A stretch of 64,000 bases of DNA from Dipteris shenzhenensis (Eukaryota; Polypodiophyta; Polypodiopsida; Gleicheniales). The stretch's first letter is position 1. Every line of letters starts with the position of its first letter. Positions 10,286 through 22,689 of the stretch are shown piece by piece. The translations under genes were made by a program, and so were the position numbers. The notes below the pieces were generated by a model. The model was not told where the DNA came from, ran no database searches, and saw only the letters and a program-made list of their open reading frames with translations. The stretch is from the NCBI GenBank assembly GCA_047967505.1, contig CM106538.1; one strand, given 5' to 3'.

Positions 10286-10960
10286 TTATTGTTGGGCCTT
10301 TGTTTACTAAGTGCAGATGCCATTGTTCCACCAAGTCCAGCGACTGTAAACGTTTTATGTGAGGATAAGGAAAGTCTATGTTTGTATAGGAGTGATGTAC
10401 CCATTCCTTGGAATGTTGTGATTATTGCAAATTTTTGTCTATTTATATATTTTGCTGGTTGTGCAGTTCTAGTTTCAGTGAGATAAAGTAAGTCAAATGC
10501 TTGGACATTATAACATGCATTTAAATCAGCTGCATGTGTGTTCTTCTTTTGGTATTATAGGCTATTGGAATTGAAAGGAAGTAGGTGTTTCTTTTTCTTT
10601 TTATTTCAAGCTTGAGGTAATGGAATGTCTATTGATTGCTTGTAGTTTTTGGCATATCGCATTAACCACGTTAGATGAATTTAATAAATTAATGTTTCAG
10701 CCCATATGTCATTGTTTGCAGTTGTAGCCATTTCATCTATTTGCTTCTCGAGTTTTCCCAAGCATTAGCGCTTTGGTTTTTTTAGTTTACAAGGAAGTTG
10801 AATTTTTCTTAAGTCTTAGAAATTTGGTTTGCAGCCCTATAGTAAGCATCTTACTAAGTTTCATTTGATTGTCTATAGTTTCTTCTGAGTTACAGTAAGG
10901 AGTTTAAAGCATGAGTTGTTCTCCGTAGTAATTGATAGGTCCCAATGTTGGTCATAATGT
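10286..10960. other. AT-rich spacer, nothing recognised
   Basis: No gene-like frame, RNA gene or repeat recognised. The left limit of the neighbouring Helitron relic may fall inside this stretch. Confidence 0.5.
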
Positions 10961-10964
10961 GTGA

Positions 10965-11895
10965 ACCTAATTATTTGAGGTCTTTAAAAAACAAAAGAGT
11001 TTTCTTACTGTATTCTGAAACAAATTCTGCAAGGCATCTTGAGTCAAGTGTTTCTGGTCTTCCTATGTACCGGTCACAAGTGAAATGCACATTATATCAA
11101 TTGAGTTGTCTAGTAGTGTTTGCAATATTTTATTAGGTTTCAAGATGGTGATGTGCCATTGTAACGGCATTGTATTTATAAATTGTGTTGTTCTTGAAGG
11201 ATGGTGAAATGGTAATGAAAGCACTGTGTATACTACTTGTCGTGCTGACATTTGTTGTAGGTTCAAGAATGCAACTCCTATTTTTTAAATGCGATCAACT
11301 GCGTTGTTGTTTTCATCATTTGCTTTTTTTAATACATCATGGAATGCTTTGGTTATTGTGTTGTCTACTTTTGTAAGGTATGATGTATAGTATGCGACTG
11401 CTGCTGCATGTGCATCTAGTATAAATTGAGCATCGATATTTGCAGCCCATAATGGTGCTAGTAATTTGGAAAGTGGGTTTTGTCCAAGCATCTAGTGGCT
11501 TTCTTTTCAAAAACAATGTTGGCCATTTTAAGTTGGCCCTTAAAGATAAGACGTATTCATCCTTAGTAAGTTGCAATTTTATTAACAATTGCTCTAAGCT
11601 TTGCAATGGACTCGAAATTTTATCAATTAACTCTTTATATACTTTAGTGAGCATCATGTTACTGTGAAATAGTTTTTGCTCTAGAGATTGTAGGATAGTT
11701 ATTTTGTCCATTCGCGGTGCCAATGGGAAATGGAACCTGCATATTACTCTTCCCTTTTTCTTGCATCTATGTGTGTGTCTATGCCATTGTGCCCCTCAAG
11801 AAGCAATGTGAGGTTGCATTAATGGATTGGTCAATAAAATTTACGACGACTTCATCTAGTTCTCTATTAGCAAACCATGGTGGAGCTCACTCCCA
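10965..11895 (-). pseudogene. Helitron Rep/helicase relic
   Basis: Several minus-strand fragments in different frames line up, in order, with the stretch between the Rep domain and the PIF1-like helicase of Helitron proteins. They are APPWFANRELDEVVVNFIDQ (about 11830-11890), RCKKKGRVICRFHFPLAPRM (about 11706-11770), a LTKDEYVLSLRANLKWPTLF block then LKRKPLDAW (about 11490-11570), LWAANIDAQFILDA (about 11400-11450), then QQMSARQVVYTVLSLPF (about 11200-11260), TTQFINTMPL and CLAEFVSEYSKKT (near 11000). The HUH motif of Rep and the whole helicase are absent. At least four frame changes make it dead. The family call rests on motif order recalled from memory. The element ends (5' TC, 3' hairpin-CTRR) were not found. 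Confidence 0.75.
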
Positions 11896-12011
11896 TGATT
11901 TTAAAATTCAGTAGAGAAGTAGGAATCATGTATTTGTGTGAAAAATTATCTATCAGATTTTAGAAGTTTTCTTAATGCTGTGATACAGTGATCTAAATAA
12001 CATGCACATGT

Positions 12012-12368
12012 TGTGAAGAGAGTGGGAGAGAAGTAAGGAGTCTCACTTGCAGCTTTCTCACATACACAATGGGGAAATACACACACAGGTGGAGGCTGAA
12101 AACAGTTTTCCTCTTCTTAGTTGTGAAAGCCAAAAAACTCTCTCTCATACAAAAAGGAATAGATGAATCCTATATGTGGGTCTCAAACCAAACTCAACTA
12201 ACCTAGGTGGCATACTAACTGAGCCACTAACTAGAGTACATAAGGATAGCTATCATCCAACTAATATTCATGGGCAGTGTACCAACCGCATCTGCAGCTA
12301 ACAAGTCAGTGACATAAATGCACAACGGTCACCCTGGCATATCACGAGTGGAGCTCAATATCTCAACA
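12012..12368 (-). repeat. Copia-1 3' LTR
   Basis: 357 bases, matching 17236-17590 along its whole length. On the minus strand it begins TGTTGAGATA directly after the polypurine tract. Confidence 0.93.
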
Positions 12369-12377
12369 CTCCCCCTC
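12369..12377 (-). promoter_or_regulatory. Copia-1 polypurine tract
   Basis: Minus strand GAGGGGGAG, immediately 5' of the 3' LTR. This is the primer site for plus-strand DNA synthesis in LTR elements. The same tract is found in Copia-2. Confidence 0.85.
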
Positions 12378-12520
12378 GAGCTCAATCCCAATTCCTGCAC
12401 ACCAAGCAGGTCTCTAAACTTGCACAGCTTCTCTACACCCAATGCCTTCGTGAATGTGTCAGCTACCTAATCCTCTGTGCTGACATAAACTAGATCAATA
12501 AAACCTACTAGAATCTTCTC

Positions 12521-15500
12521 CTACACATAGTGGTAATGCACCTCAATGTGCTTTGTTCTAGCATGATAGACTGGGTTATTTGCCAAGTGTATACTGCTCA
12601 TGTTGTCACAATAAATGACAACTGGCCCATCTATAGACTGATGCATATCATAAAGCAGCTTATGCAACCAAGCTGCCTCACATGCAGCCATTGCTGCACC
12701 CCTGTATTCAGCCTCTGTGCTCGACAAGGCAACTGTAGGCTGTTTCTTGCTACTCCAAGTTAGTGCAGCACTCCCAAAAGAAAACACATATCCACTGGTA
12801 GATCATCTATCAGAAATACTACCAGCCCAATTAGCATCAGTGTATCCATGCAACTGTATCTGAACACCAGTCTCATAAAATAGTCCATACTGCAATGTTG
12901 TAGACTTCACATACCTCAGTATGTGTCTAGCCGCATGCAAATGTAGTTTCCTTAGAGCCTGCATAAACTGACTTACCAACCCAACAACATAGCTCAAATC
13001 TAGCCTAGTAATAGTCATATTATCAAACTTCCTACTATGCATCTGTACATAGTAGGATCTTCCAGAAGCTCACCTGCATCTGCACTCAGCTTCACATTCT
13101 GCTCCAAAGGAACTGAAATAGGCTTACAGCCTATCATCCCATATTTGGACAACATGTCCAATCCATACTGCCTCTGCAAGAGCCATATCCCACTTGTGGA
13201 TCTAATCACCTCAATGCCCAAGAAGTAATGCAGCTCTCCCAAATCCTTCATCTCAAACCTCTACTTCAATAGCATTTTCACATGAAGGATATCTTCATCA
13301 CTATCACCTGTGATGATTAAATCATCAACATAAATGACAAGCAACATAATACCTTTCTTTGTTTTTCTCACATAAAGTGAGAAATCTGCCGTGGAAATCT
13401 AAAAGCCAATAGTGACAAGATACTATCCTATCTTGTTAGACCATGCTCTAGGTGCTTGCTTCAAGCCATACAAGGCTTTCTTCAACCTACAAACAAACTT
13501 AGGATGAACAGCATGCACATAACCTAGTGGCTACTCCATATAGACCTCTTCTTGCAAATCACCAATGCAAGAAGGCATTCTTTACATCCATCTGATGTAA
13601 ATACCATCCCTTTGATGCAGCCATAGTAATGACTGCTCTTACAGTTGCCATCCTTGCAACTGGACTGAATGTTTCTTCATAATCAATGCCATATTCTGTG
13701 CATGCCCCTTGACAACTAATCTTGCCTTGTATCTACTCATAGAACCATCTGTATTGTGCTTCACCTTATAGACCCACTTGCAACCAATTGCATTCTTGTC
13801 TTTAGGCAAAGGCACCAATTCCCATGTAGCATCCAAGGCATCCATTTCTTCATCCATGGCTTTCTCCCATTTTTCTTTTCCCATGGCTTTCTCAAAAGAA
13901 GTGGGTTCTGGTTCTTGTATCACTTTGACCATATAGGCATAGTGAATGGCTGTAAATCCATCATATTTCAACCTATCCACAAGATACTTGACTCTAGTAG
14001 ACCTGCGCAAGATAGGCTCACTACTAGGTGCTCTCAAAACATCCCTGGTCTTCCTTACTTCAGGTGTAACAACAGAAGGAATACCCAACTCATCATCAAT
14101 GCTATGTTTTGAGCCACTGTATTCACCGTCCACATCAGAGTGACCTGCATTCACATCAACCATGGGCTGATCTACTTTCTCTTTTCCTTTTCGTGATACC
14201 TGCATACCACTATCTGCATTGCTTTGAGGAGATTCTCTTGATCTCAATCTGCCTGTCCATGGCAAAGTATGTGAACCACTGCTAGAGGACACTATAGCTC
14301 CACTAATATTTTGTGATTGCTGCTGTGAGTTCTATGTAGCATTACCATTTTGTGCATCTACATCATCAACCACATTTACTGGTTTATACCAGCTGCTCAT
14401 CTCATCAAAAACAACATCTCTACTTACTGTAAACTTACGAGTAGAAGGGTTATAGATCTATACCCTTTCTGCTACAGAGAATAACCAATAAAGATGCACT
14501 TCTCAGCTTTTGGATCCAACTTGGATCTCAACTCATCTGGCACATGAACATAGGCAATGCAACCAAAAACTTTCAAACGAGAAATATCTAGTTTCCTACC
14601 AGTATACCTCTCCTCTGGAGTCATGCCATGTATTGCTGCAGTGGGAGTCTTGTTCGTTATGTAGACTGTTGTAGCAACTGCTTCAGCCCAATAAAAATCT
14701 GGCAGGTCTTTTTCATTGAGCATGGCATGAGATACCTCTGCAATATGCCTGTTTTTCCTTTCTGCAAGTCCATTTTGCTGTGGGGTATGATTGCATGATT
14801 ATTGTTGCTTTATGCCATGCTCTTGCAGGAACCTTGCAAACTCATTTGAGAGATCCTCTCCCCCTCCATCTGACCTTAGGCATTTTATTTGCAACCCTGT
14901 TTCTTTTTCAACCATAGCTATAAAAGCTTTGAAATTCCCAAGCACTTCACTTTTCTTCTTCATAAAATACACCCAAACTTTTCTGTTGTAGTCATCAATA
15001 AAAGTGACAAAATAATGACAGCCTCCAATAGATGCAGCTTTAGTAGTCCACACATCATAGTGGATTAATTCCAATGGCCTCTTACTCTTTGAACATGTCT
15101 AGGAAATGGTTTCCTTCCCTATTTTCCAAATTGACAAGCTTCACATATCTTATGCATTTCTGCAACCTTGAACTTGGGCGATCTTGCAACAATATTTTGG
15201 GCTTGCATTAATTTAAGTCGCTGTACATTAACATGACCAATGCGTTTATGCCAGATATCAATATCTGCAACTACACCGGTCCCATGTGCAAACATTGCTG
15301 CACTCAATTCAGGCATGTCCATATCCAACGTAAACATCCTGCCCTTCTTCTTCCCTTTTGCTATCAAGCAACCTTTATTTTTCATATCCTCAACAAAGCA
15401 TCCATGAGGATTAAATCTGACCTGCAAGCCTTGCTCAACCATTTGACCAACAGAAACCAGGCTCTTGGTGATGTTCGGAACATGAAATACATCAGACAGG

Positions 15501-15712
15501 TATTTCTTTTTCCCATCCTGCATAGACAAAGGAATTTTACCAATTTGCACAATAGAATGTGCAGTATGATCACCAGTCTCCACAAATCCTGGTTTTTCCA
15601 TTTTCCTTGCATCTTGCATCCATTCTGCATGACCTGCCATGTGGTGTGATGCACCTGAGTCAACATACCACACATCATAGCTTTCTTCTACACTTGTCAC
15701 TGAATTGGTCAT
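12521..15712 (-). pseudogene. Copia-1 pol (protease, integrase, RT, RNase H), broken
   Basis: In order on the minus strand: protease with WYVDSGASHHM (about 15650), the GAG-pre-integrase HHCC region (GHVNVQRL ... CEACQFGK, to 15119), integrase core with FVTFIDD and RSDGGGE (14799-15074), integrase C-terminal part with [15 protein letters not shown] (14472-14723), RT start with CKWVYKVKH and [12 protein letters not shown] (near 13650-13760), YVDD at about 13316-13327, YFLGIEVI (about 13210), RPD/RLDLSY (about 13000), and RNase H with SSTEAEYRGAAMA and ARTKHIEVHYHYV (12521-12787). At least six frame changes or stops separate these blocks, so no functional polyprotein is made. Confidence 0.9.
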
Positions 15713-15795
15713 GTGCTACACCATAAACAAATGCTCATTTCTGTCATCACCTTGTCTACTAGAGGATGCATAATTGCCTTGCTGCAATTTTCCAT

Positions 15796-16690
15796 TCATA
15801 ATGTCATTCTACTTTTTGTAGCAGTCTTTAGCCATATGACCCATTTTACCACATAGTAGCATTCAACATTGCTGTTTACATTTTGGCCTCTCTGCCATCC
15901 ACCATGGCCTCTTTGGCTCCCCCTGCCTCTAAGGTTACCACGTCCTCCTCCATAGGACTGGTTTTCTTGAATTGGCTGCATATTATGATTTCTCCCACGG
16001 CCTCCAGATCGACCTGCTCTACCTCTGCCTCTACCTCTTCCAGCATTTGAGTAGAAGATAGTTTCTTTTGAAGTTCCTCCTGAAGAAGATGCACCACCAT
16101 TTCTCTGCTCTTCAGAAATTAGGAGAGCAATCAACTCCTCAAAATCAGGAAATTTTTCATGGACGGCAATGGATGTCCAGAACAATGCATAATCCTTTCC
16201 TAGACCACCATTCAAGGTCACAGAAACTAAATCATCATCTTCCACTGGCGACCCAATGGAAGCAACTGCATCTGCAATCTTCTTCACCTTCATGTGGTAG
16301 TCATTGATGCCTCATATTTGCTCTCTGCACATTGTGTAACTCCTACTTGAGCTGCATTTTCCTGGCTTGCATATTTGTGTTGTACATTTTTGCCAAAGTA
16401 TCCCATGCCTCCTTTGGCGTGCTTGCATCTTGAATATGCACAATCATAGAATCTGAAATACTGATAGACAGCCAGTACATAACTTTTCTGGCTCTCTCAT
16501 GCCAGGCTTTAAATGCTTGCATTTCGTGTTGATTGGGAACATTAGGAAGAACTGGTTCTTCTTCTTTTCCTACAATGAACTCCCAATAGCCTTTTCCCAT
16601 AAGGAAATTCGTCATTCTAAACTTCCATGCTTGGAAGTTGTTCTTGTCAAGCTTTTCAGTGACAATCTGTGAAAGAGAGTCAGACGCCAT
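15796..16690 (-). pseudogene. Copia-1 gag, broken
   Basis: Starts at minus ATG 16690-16688 (MASDSLSQIVTEKLDKNNF). It carries the Copia gag region (YWLSISISDSMIVHIQDAST), a Gly/Arg-rich stretch (GRGRGRAGRSGGRGR) and a spoiled zinc knuckle: the Cys-Tyr-Tyr-Cys start reads CYYVVKW because of a frameshift. A stop/frame change near 16310 splits it further. Antisense open frames over this part are shadows. Confidence 0.88.
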
Positions 16691-17223
16691 TACAGAACAC
16701 TGCAAAATATTGTCACTGCAAAAAAACGCAACTTCTGCCTCACAAGGCAAATCTGCAAAGCTGACGAAAGTGGTATTTGACCACACAGTCGCTTCCTAGT
16801 GATGATTTTGCATCAACAGGCAATAAGAATGATACTGTCACTCCCAATATCTCTGCGCATAAGCATACGATGCAATTTCTGTGGCAACTTTTCACAGACC
16901 TGCAGAATAATAGTTGCACAGCCAAAACAGGCCACTTTTCTGAGTGCCTGCGAAAAAACTTCCCCCACCAAAACGGGCCTCGAAACGGCCTCAAATCAAA
17001 AAAATAATGTCACTGAGGGCTTCGTCCCGGCCCGCAGCATATATTACCCTCTTGCCGCACCACGAAGGGCGTCTCAATTTGAGACAGTGTACTCTTGCAC
17101 TTTCCGGCTGTGCTACTTGTGTAGAGATTTGCTCCCAAACTCGAAAAAGGAAAGTAATACTGATCCTCTTACCAAGACACTGCGAACTTGGTTTGCTTCC
17201 TTGAGCTCCTTATCATGAACTGA

Positions 17224-17235
17224 GCTCTGATACCA
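17224..17235 (-). promoter_or_regulatory. Copia-1 primer-binding site (initiator Met tRNA)
   Basis: Minus strand TGGTATCAGAGC, directly adjacent to the 5' LTR. It matches the usual plant Copia site complementary to the 3' end of initiator methionine tRNA. Confidence 0.93.
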
Positions 17236-17590
17236 TGTGAAGAGAGTGGGAGAGAAGTAAGGAGTCTCACTTGTAGCTTTCTCACATACACAATGGGGGA
17301 ATACACACACAGGTGGAGGCTGAAAACAAATTTCCTCTTCTTAGTTGTGAAAGCCAAAAAACTCTCTCATACAAAAAGGAATAGATGAACCCTATATGTG
17401 GGTCTCAAACCAAACTCAACTAACCTAGGTGGCATACTAACTGAGCCACTAACTAGAGTACATAAGGATAGCTGTCATCCAGCTATTATTCATGGGCGGT
17501 GTACCAACCGCATCTGCAGCTAACAAGTCAATGACATAAATGCACAACGGTCACCCTGGCATATCACGAGTAGAGCTCGATATCTCAACA
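17236..17590 (-). repeat. Copia-1 5' LTR
   Basis: 355 bases, partner of 12012-12368. It ends TCTCAACA at 17590 on the plus strand, where flanking DNA CGTCACATG begins. Confidence 0.93.
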
Positions 17591-20443
17591 CGTCACATGA
17601 TCATCACGTATTTTTTATGTGACACAAGACTTGATCACGAAGCACAATATCAATTGCTTGATCTTGCTGAATGCCTAGCTCAATTGGTTGATATATGTAT
17701 GCTTCAACGACATTACCTTGACCTTTAGTTAAAGCTTTTTTGGAAGTGTACTGCGTGGAATTTGAAGTTGAGGCAGTGCACTTATCTTAATTATTGGTTC
17801 AAAATGAGGAGCATGCTCAAAAGTATTATCATAAAAAATTTGCAATGGATCTGGCATATATTTCTCTCCAAATTGCAGGTACACCTTGTTTTACAATTGA
17901 CCACACATATATTGTTTCCTGAAGATGCTTAGAGATACAAAAAACAGCAAAATGATCACCTCACAAATCCCCATCGACGATTGAAAGCTCATTTGTGCAA
18001 AGTATTCGTTAGTATACACTCCATGGTGTTTGTACATGAAATCCAAAGGTACATATGTTTGCAAGAAAGCTTACTACTTCGTTACAATTAATATGCAAAG
18101 ATGACACAAAGCTCACAACTGCTACAGTGCGAAGTCCTTTAGATGTCATGGGTCCATGCATTAAATATGCTACTGTATCAAATAAGAAATCACCTACTAT
18201 GTACTCATAATTATTTACATGACATAGACCTTGTTGATGCAAGATATTGTCAACATGTTTTTTGCTCAATGACATGCTATTTTTTCTTTCCTTTATCTCT
18301 TTCTCCAATTTTACAAAATTTAGAAAAGAAGAAACTGTAAGCAACACAAAATTTGGAAAGACAATGCGCTCTTTTGTTTTTCTGGGGGATTTTTTTTTCT
18401 TTTTTTTCTCTTTTCATATATCTTTTCCAATCATAGATTTGTTTAGATAGAATGTTTGTAAACAACTTTTTTTGTTTTTATATGAACTTGTAAAATCACT
18501 TTATGGAGCAGTGTATGAATTTGCTTTTATTGTTTTATTTAGCCATCAGTTTGTGAGCTTGCAAAATGTTCGCTCCATTTGCCAAAGTGTTTGTAGCTAC
18601 ATCATGGGTTTAAGTAGAATCTTCTATGGAAGGTCCTTCTCTACCTTGAAACCTTGCGATACTTCGTTATTCGCAAAGACTCCCGATCGGTGTGTAAGCA
18701 GTCAATAAACCTGAGCAATTGTTTGTTAAAACTCCCTCTCAATTTTCTTGAAGTATCGATCAACTGGTTTGTCTATACCAACCAAGTTTGAAATGCAAGG
18801 ATCCCTTATGTTTATTTGCCATCCTCTTGTCTAATTCTTGCGACCACATGATGTGACAATTCCAAGTTGAATGTGCTTCTTGCAACGCATGCAACTATAT
18901 ATATTTTTGCCTATTCTCTATAAATCGGTCAGTACTTTGCAAAGTAAACATGCAATGAAAAATAGACAAGCAACTTGCATGAATGTCCATTCACCAGACA
19001 CCTGTGGAAATAGTAATCTAAAATAAATCAGCACCTTGCCCTTTTTTCTATGGCCTCTAACTATTAATTGCAGACTCTATCATCACTTACATAATCAATG
19101 CTGCTTTCTTGACCTGTGTAATTTTGGCAAACTTCAGTCTCCCCATTGTATTATAGCCGGATTGGTTACTGGAGTTGCTATTGAATAGCTTGCAAAATAT
19201 TTCTTCTTTGTGGTATACTTCCTAGTTTCCACTTTGTTAGTGATCCGCGGTCACTGTTGTTGTATATTCGGAACGCACTTAACTATTGAAATCCCATAAA
19301 AGCCAAAGCCTCAATAATCCAATTGACATCATTCGATGCCATTAAGAGACCATGGAAGTAGCATTCGGATTTAGGACATGCAATCTCTTTTTGTAAACCA
19401 CACAACTAAGTAAAAGCACCACCATCCAATGTGGAACAACAACCAAATAGTGACTAGCAAGACAATGGATCCCCTAACCATGAAACACCACTATGAGCCT
19501 CTATACTTGGTGTGGGTCTGTCATATGACATAGTAGCTTCACTTGTTCTTTGAAGATAAAGAGCTGCTTGTCATGCAATCATCCAATTCTTTGATGTAGG
19601 TACATCCTTAAATCTTAATAACATGAAACCATAGTACAGTAGATTGGGTCTATATAGGAAGCCAAATATGTCAACATCTCTAAAATTATTGTGTATTGAC
19701 TAGCCTTTGCACATCCCAAAAGCAAAGAAGGTATCAATCTCTCTATGTTTTCATCACTTTTGATAGCACATCACTCCATTGCACCCTAATATTTAGAAAT
19801 CTTGTACAATGAGTACAAATTTTTCTCTAAAATCCTAGATCCAACCACTAATCTGGATCCAACCACTAATCTGCATCAAGTACAGATTGTATACGAGACT
19901 GCCATAAGTTCATGCTGAAACACTGAGTCTCCTAAAGTTGTGCTATGGCTAAACCTGATGATGTCGATTGCACTGGGGCAGGACTGCACTCATGTATAAA
20001 TATCCTAGTCCTGAGGAATGATCTACTGATCGAAAGAGGTAGTGATCACTAGATCTAGTGACAGTGCAATGCAGCAGGAGTAAGTCAATGTTGAGATGTC
20101 CAGAAGACTAATTCTTGCTAATCTGTACTGCTGAAGGAAGCTGTGTCCAAAGGATGTGATAGGCTCCATGTCAAAGGTGAAAGCATCACTGATGGATGCT
20201 GGAATGAAATCACTTAAAGAGCTGAATCCACTAGAGCATATATCTCTGCATGCAGCAAAAGATGTGAGTGTCTCGTACTGAGGACTTACCTACTGCTATT
20301 GAATAACTGCATGATCTTTGAACTCTTGATGTGTATCTGCATCTGATGTGATAGTAGATGGAGTCGAATCCATGCATGAAAGTGATGGCTATACATCACT
20401 AGAATTAGGCTATATTGATATGAGTGGGCCTGCCTCTTACTAA
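17591..20443. other. AT-rich spacer, no gene recognised
   Basis: One minus-strand frame at 18009-18347 stays open for 112 codons, with a leftward continuation to about 17780 broken by stops. It matches no family I can name and may be a transposon relic. 18390-18415 is a T-run. 19845-19875 holds a short direct repeat of GATCCAACCACTAATCTG. Nothing else recognised. Confidence 0.5.
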
Positions 20444-20593
20444 GGGCTTACCATCAAATGTGCCTCATGTTGAGAGCTTACCGAGGAATGTGCCTCATGG
20501 TGAGGGCTTACTGTCGAATGTGCCTCGTCCCGAGGGCTTATCGAAAAGTGTGCCTCATGCTGAGGGCTTACCATCAAATGTGCATGATCAAAA
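20444..20593. repeat. 30-base minisatellite, five copies
   Basis: Exactly 30-base units begin at 20444, 20474, 20504, 20534 and 20564, with consensus GGGCTTACCATCAAATGTGC followed by CTCATGNTGA. The fifth diverges at its end. Because 30 is divisible by three, the plus strand encodes a ten-residue repeat of the form GLPSNVPHxE without stops. The frame has no ATG and a TGA just upstream, so expression is doubtful. Confidence 0.85.
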
Positions 20594-22008
20594 GGTGTGG
20601 GCTGATCCATGCTAAACATGTGGAACATCTACGTCCAATTGCTCAAGACTAATGAGTCTCAAGACTAATGAGGCTTGATCTGCATCATAGACTGGTAATA
20701 CCCCTGTGGCATGAATGGTCGAAGTAGGTTCTCTTTCTAGAGTCATGACTAGTGTGTCATCAACTATCTAATGTGGATAACTCCATGCTGGAGGCAATCT
20801 GGTGCTCTGTGCAAGAGGTTTACCCGTGTACCAACAAGAGTGTCTACTCATGAGAACACTATATGAAAGCTTCCACTCGGGGGCTTATGCTAAAATGTCA
20901 ACACCAAGTCATGTGAGAATGTGTTTATGCCAAAGATTGATCCTGTAAGAAAGCAATGATAACTGAGTGTCTGCATAGCCAAGAGGTTGTACAAGGCTGA
21001 TGTATGTGTGCAAGAACCAATGCCAAGAAATTGTCAACAAACGTGATTGTACATGGGTGGCATGTGTGTGCTGTGTGCAACAATACTAAATCTGAGAGAG
21101 ATCACACAAGTGTCACACTGATAGATGGAACTTCCAAATGCCAAGAGTAATGAACTAGTCTCATATGTGTTAAAATGAATCATCTTGATGATAGAACCGA
21201 TGGGACTAACATCAGAGGGAACTAATCAAGTAATTTGGCAATGGCTTACTTGGCTTGATCTCCTCTATGATTTTGCTAGTCTATAGCTAGACTGCAAGTC
21301 AAAGCGTCAAATGCAACAAAAGAATTTTATCTTAATTCATTTTATGTGTTGGATACACTGCAGTGGATCAAGAGGTGGTTTTGATGATGAGGATTTGATT
21401 ATTATGACCCACTTGGAAAGTCAAACTGCAAATTTGAGGTACTCATCGCATAGAGCATGATGTGACGATCATTTTTTCCTTTTGGATCACCTCCAAATTC
21501 CACCTAGATCAAAAGTTATGGCTCCCAAAGGGATGGCCAAACTTTGATTCCAAGTGGGTGATAAAAAATGATGATGTGGCATATAGGGTGATGTGGCAGT
21601 GGAAGGTCACATGCAGAGAGAAAAAGTGTGCATGTGAAGAGAACTGTGCTTGGTTGGCACTCTGCCACATGGCATGCACTGGGCATGCAATGATGACTTG
21701 GATGCTGATTGGGCATTGACTAGGTGGCATAATGACATGGCAGTGTCTGCCACGTGGCTTAAAATGGACCAACCCTATCTAGAAGTGTTGGCTCCTTCCC
21801 ACGCCTTTCGTAAGAAGAATAGGGTATTCTAGGTATGTAGGGCTCCAAGGCTTTTTGTCACCTATAGATATATTGGTGTTGTCATTTGTAGTAGCTTAGG
21901 ACCTCATCCAGTGAGAGACGTAGGCTTAAGTGTGGTAAGCAAACATCATGCATGTTTGTATGAAAGGAATGTGCATCATCATGATTAGGGCAATGAAGTA
22001 TTTTGCCT
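20594..22008. other. spacer, no gene seen
   Basis: No family-like frame found. 21560-21765 repeats words such as GATGTGGCA, CCACATGGCA and CCACGTGGC and may be part of a long terminal repeat or old duplication. I could not pair it with a partner. Confidence 0.4.
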
Positions 22009-22205
22009 CCATCGAGGGTTGAAAGGTTTAGGAAGAGTTTAAGGGTTAGAGGGAGTTTAAGGGTTGAGAAGGAGGTTCCAAGGTTTAGAAGGAGGTTCCA
22101 AGGTTTAGAAGAGGGTCCAAGGTTTAGAAGAGGGTCCAGGGTTCAAAAGGAGTTCCAGGGTTTAGAAGGAGAGGAGTTTAAGGGTTAGAAGGAGAATCCA
22201 AGGCT
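22009..22205. repeat. purine-rich minisatellite, about 20-25 bases per unit
   Basis: Units of the form GGTTTAGAAGGAGGTTCCAA, with variants (GAGGGTCCA, GAGTTTAAGGGTTA), repeat about eight times. Unit length varies. No coding meaning seen. Confidence 0.75.
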
Positions 22206-22279
22206 CAAGGTAGAGTACATGGTGGAGAACTCGTCTCCCTCATAGATCATGGAGGTCAAGGGTTGAGGGACTAAGGGTT

Positions 22280-22460
22280 TTGGGGGAGCATATTAGTGGG
22301 AGAGGAAGAAGGCGTAAGAGCATGGGGGAGGATGAGAGAGAGGATAAGGGAGGAAGAGAGGGAGGAGAAGGGAGGAGGAAAGGGAGAGGAGGAGTTGGGA
22401 GGAGAAGAGGGAGATGAGGGGTTGTAAGGTTGGAGGAGAGGGGAGGAGGAGTTGCAAGGT
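22280..22460. repeat. G/A-only rich tract
   Basis: About 180 bases almost wholly of GGGAGGA-like words on the plus strand, with many GGG and GGAGG runs. It could form G-quadruplex or triplex structures. The minus strand is C/T-rich, so its proline/serine/leucine-rich frames are composition artefacts. Confidence 0.75.
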
Positions 22461-22689
22461 TCGGACATGCTTTTGGATGTGGAGTGCAAGGAAGCATGGA
22501 CACTTGGAGACAATTGCTTGGAATACCAAAGTAGAACTCAACACAATTCCCCAAAGAGTGTGGGCTTCATCTCATTATGGGATATTTATACAAGTTGGAG
22601 AGCTTCTCTCTCTGCATGTAGGAATTGTAAGACATTCTCTCTCTACATGTAGAACTTGCATCTAAGATGCACATATAGAAGTTGTTTCT

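Larger units (their letters stand above)
12012..17590 (-). mobile_element. Copia-1, LTR retrotransposon with both LTRs
   Basis: A 5,579-base element reading leftward: LTR - PBS - gag - protease - integrase - RT - RNase H - PPT - LTR, the Copia order. Both LTRs start TGTGAAGA and end TCTCAACA on the plus strand. By eye they differ at about 12 bases plus one 2-base indel in about 355. Many stops and frameshifts interrupt gag and pol. It is clearly the same family as Copia-2 at 22872-28519. No clean 5-bp target duplication flanks it (CATGT left, CGTCA right), although CACATG occurs within a few bases of both ends. It sits about 120 bases from the Helitron relic. Confidence 0.93.

Noticed and set aside
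13756-16307. Plus-strand open frames over Copia-1 (and 24130-27239 over Copia-2)
   Set aside because: They are antisense shadows of gag-pol; the same shadow appears in both elements because the elements are related.
20444-20593. CRISPR-like array
   Set aside because: The units are contiguous with no unique spacers, and the genome is a plant.
22240-22554. Pro/Leu/Ser-rich minus-strand frames
   Set aside because: Direct consequence of the C/T-rich strand opposite the G/A tract.
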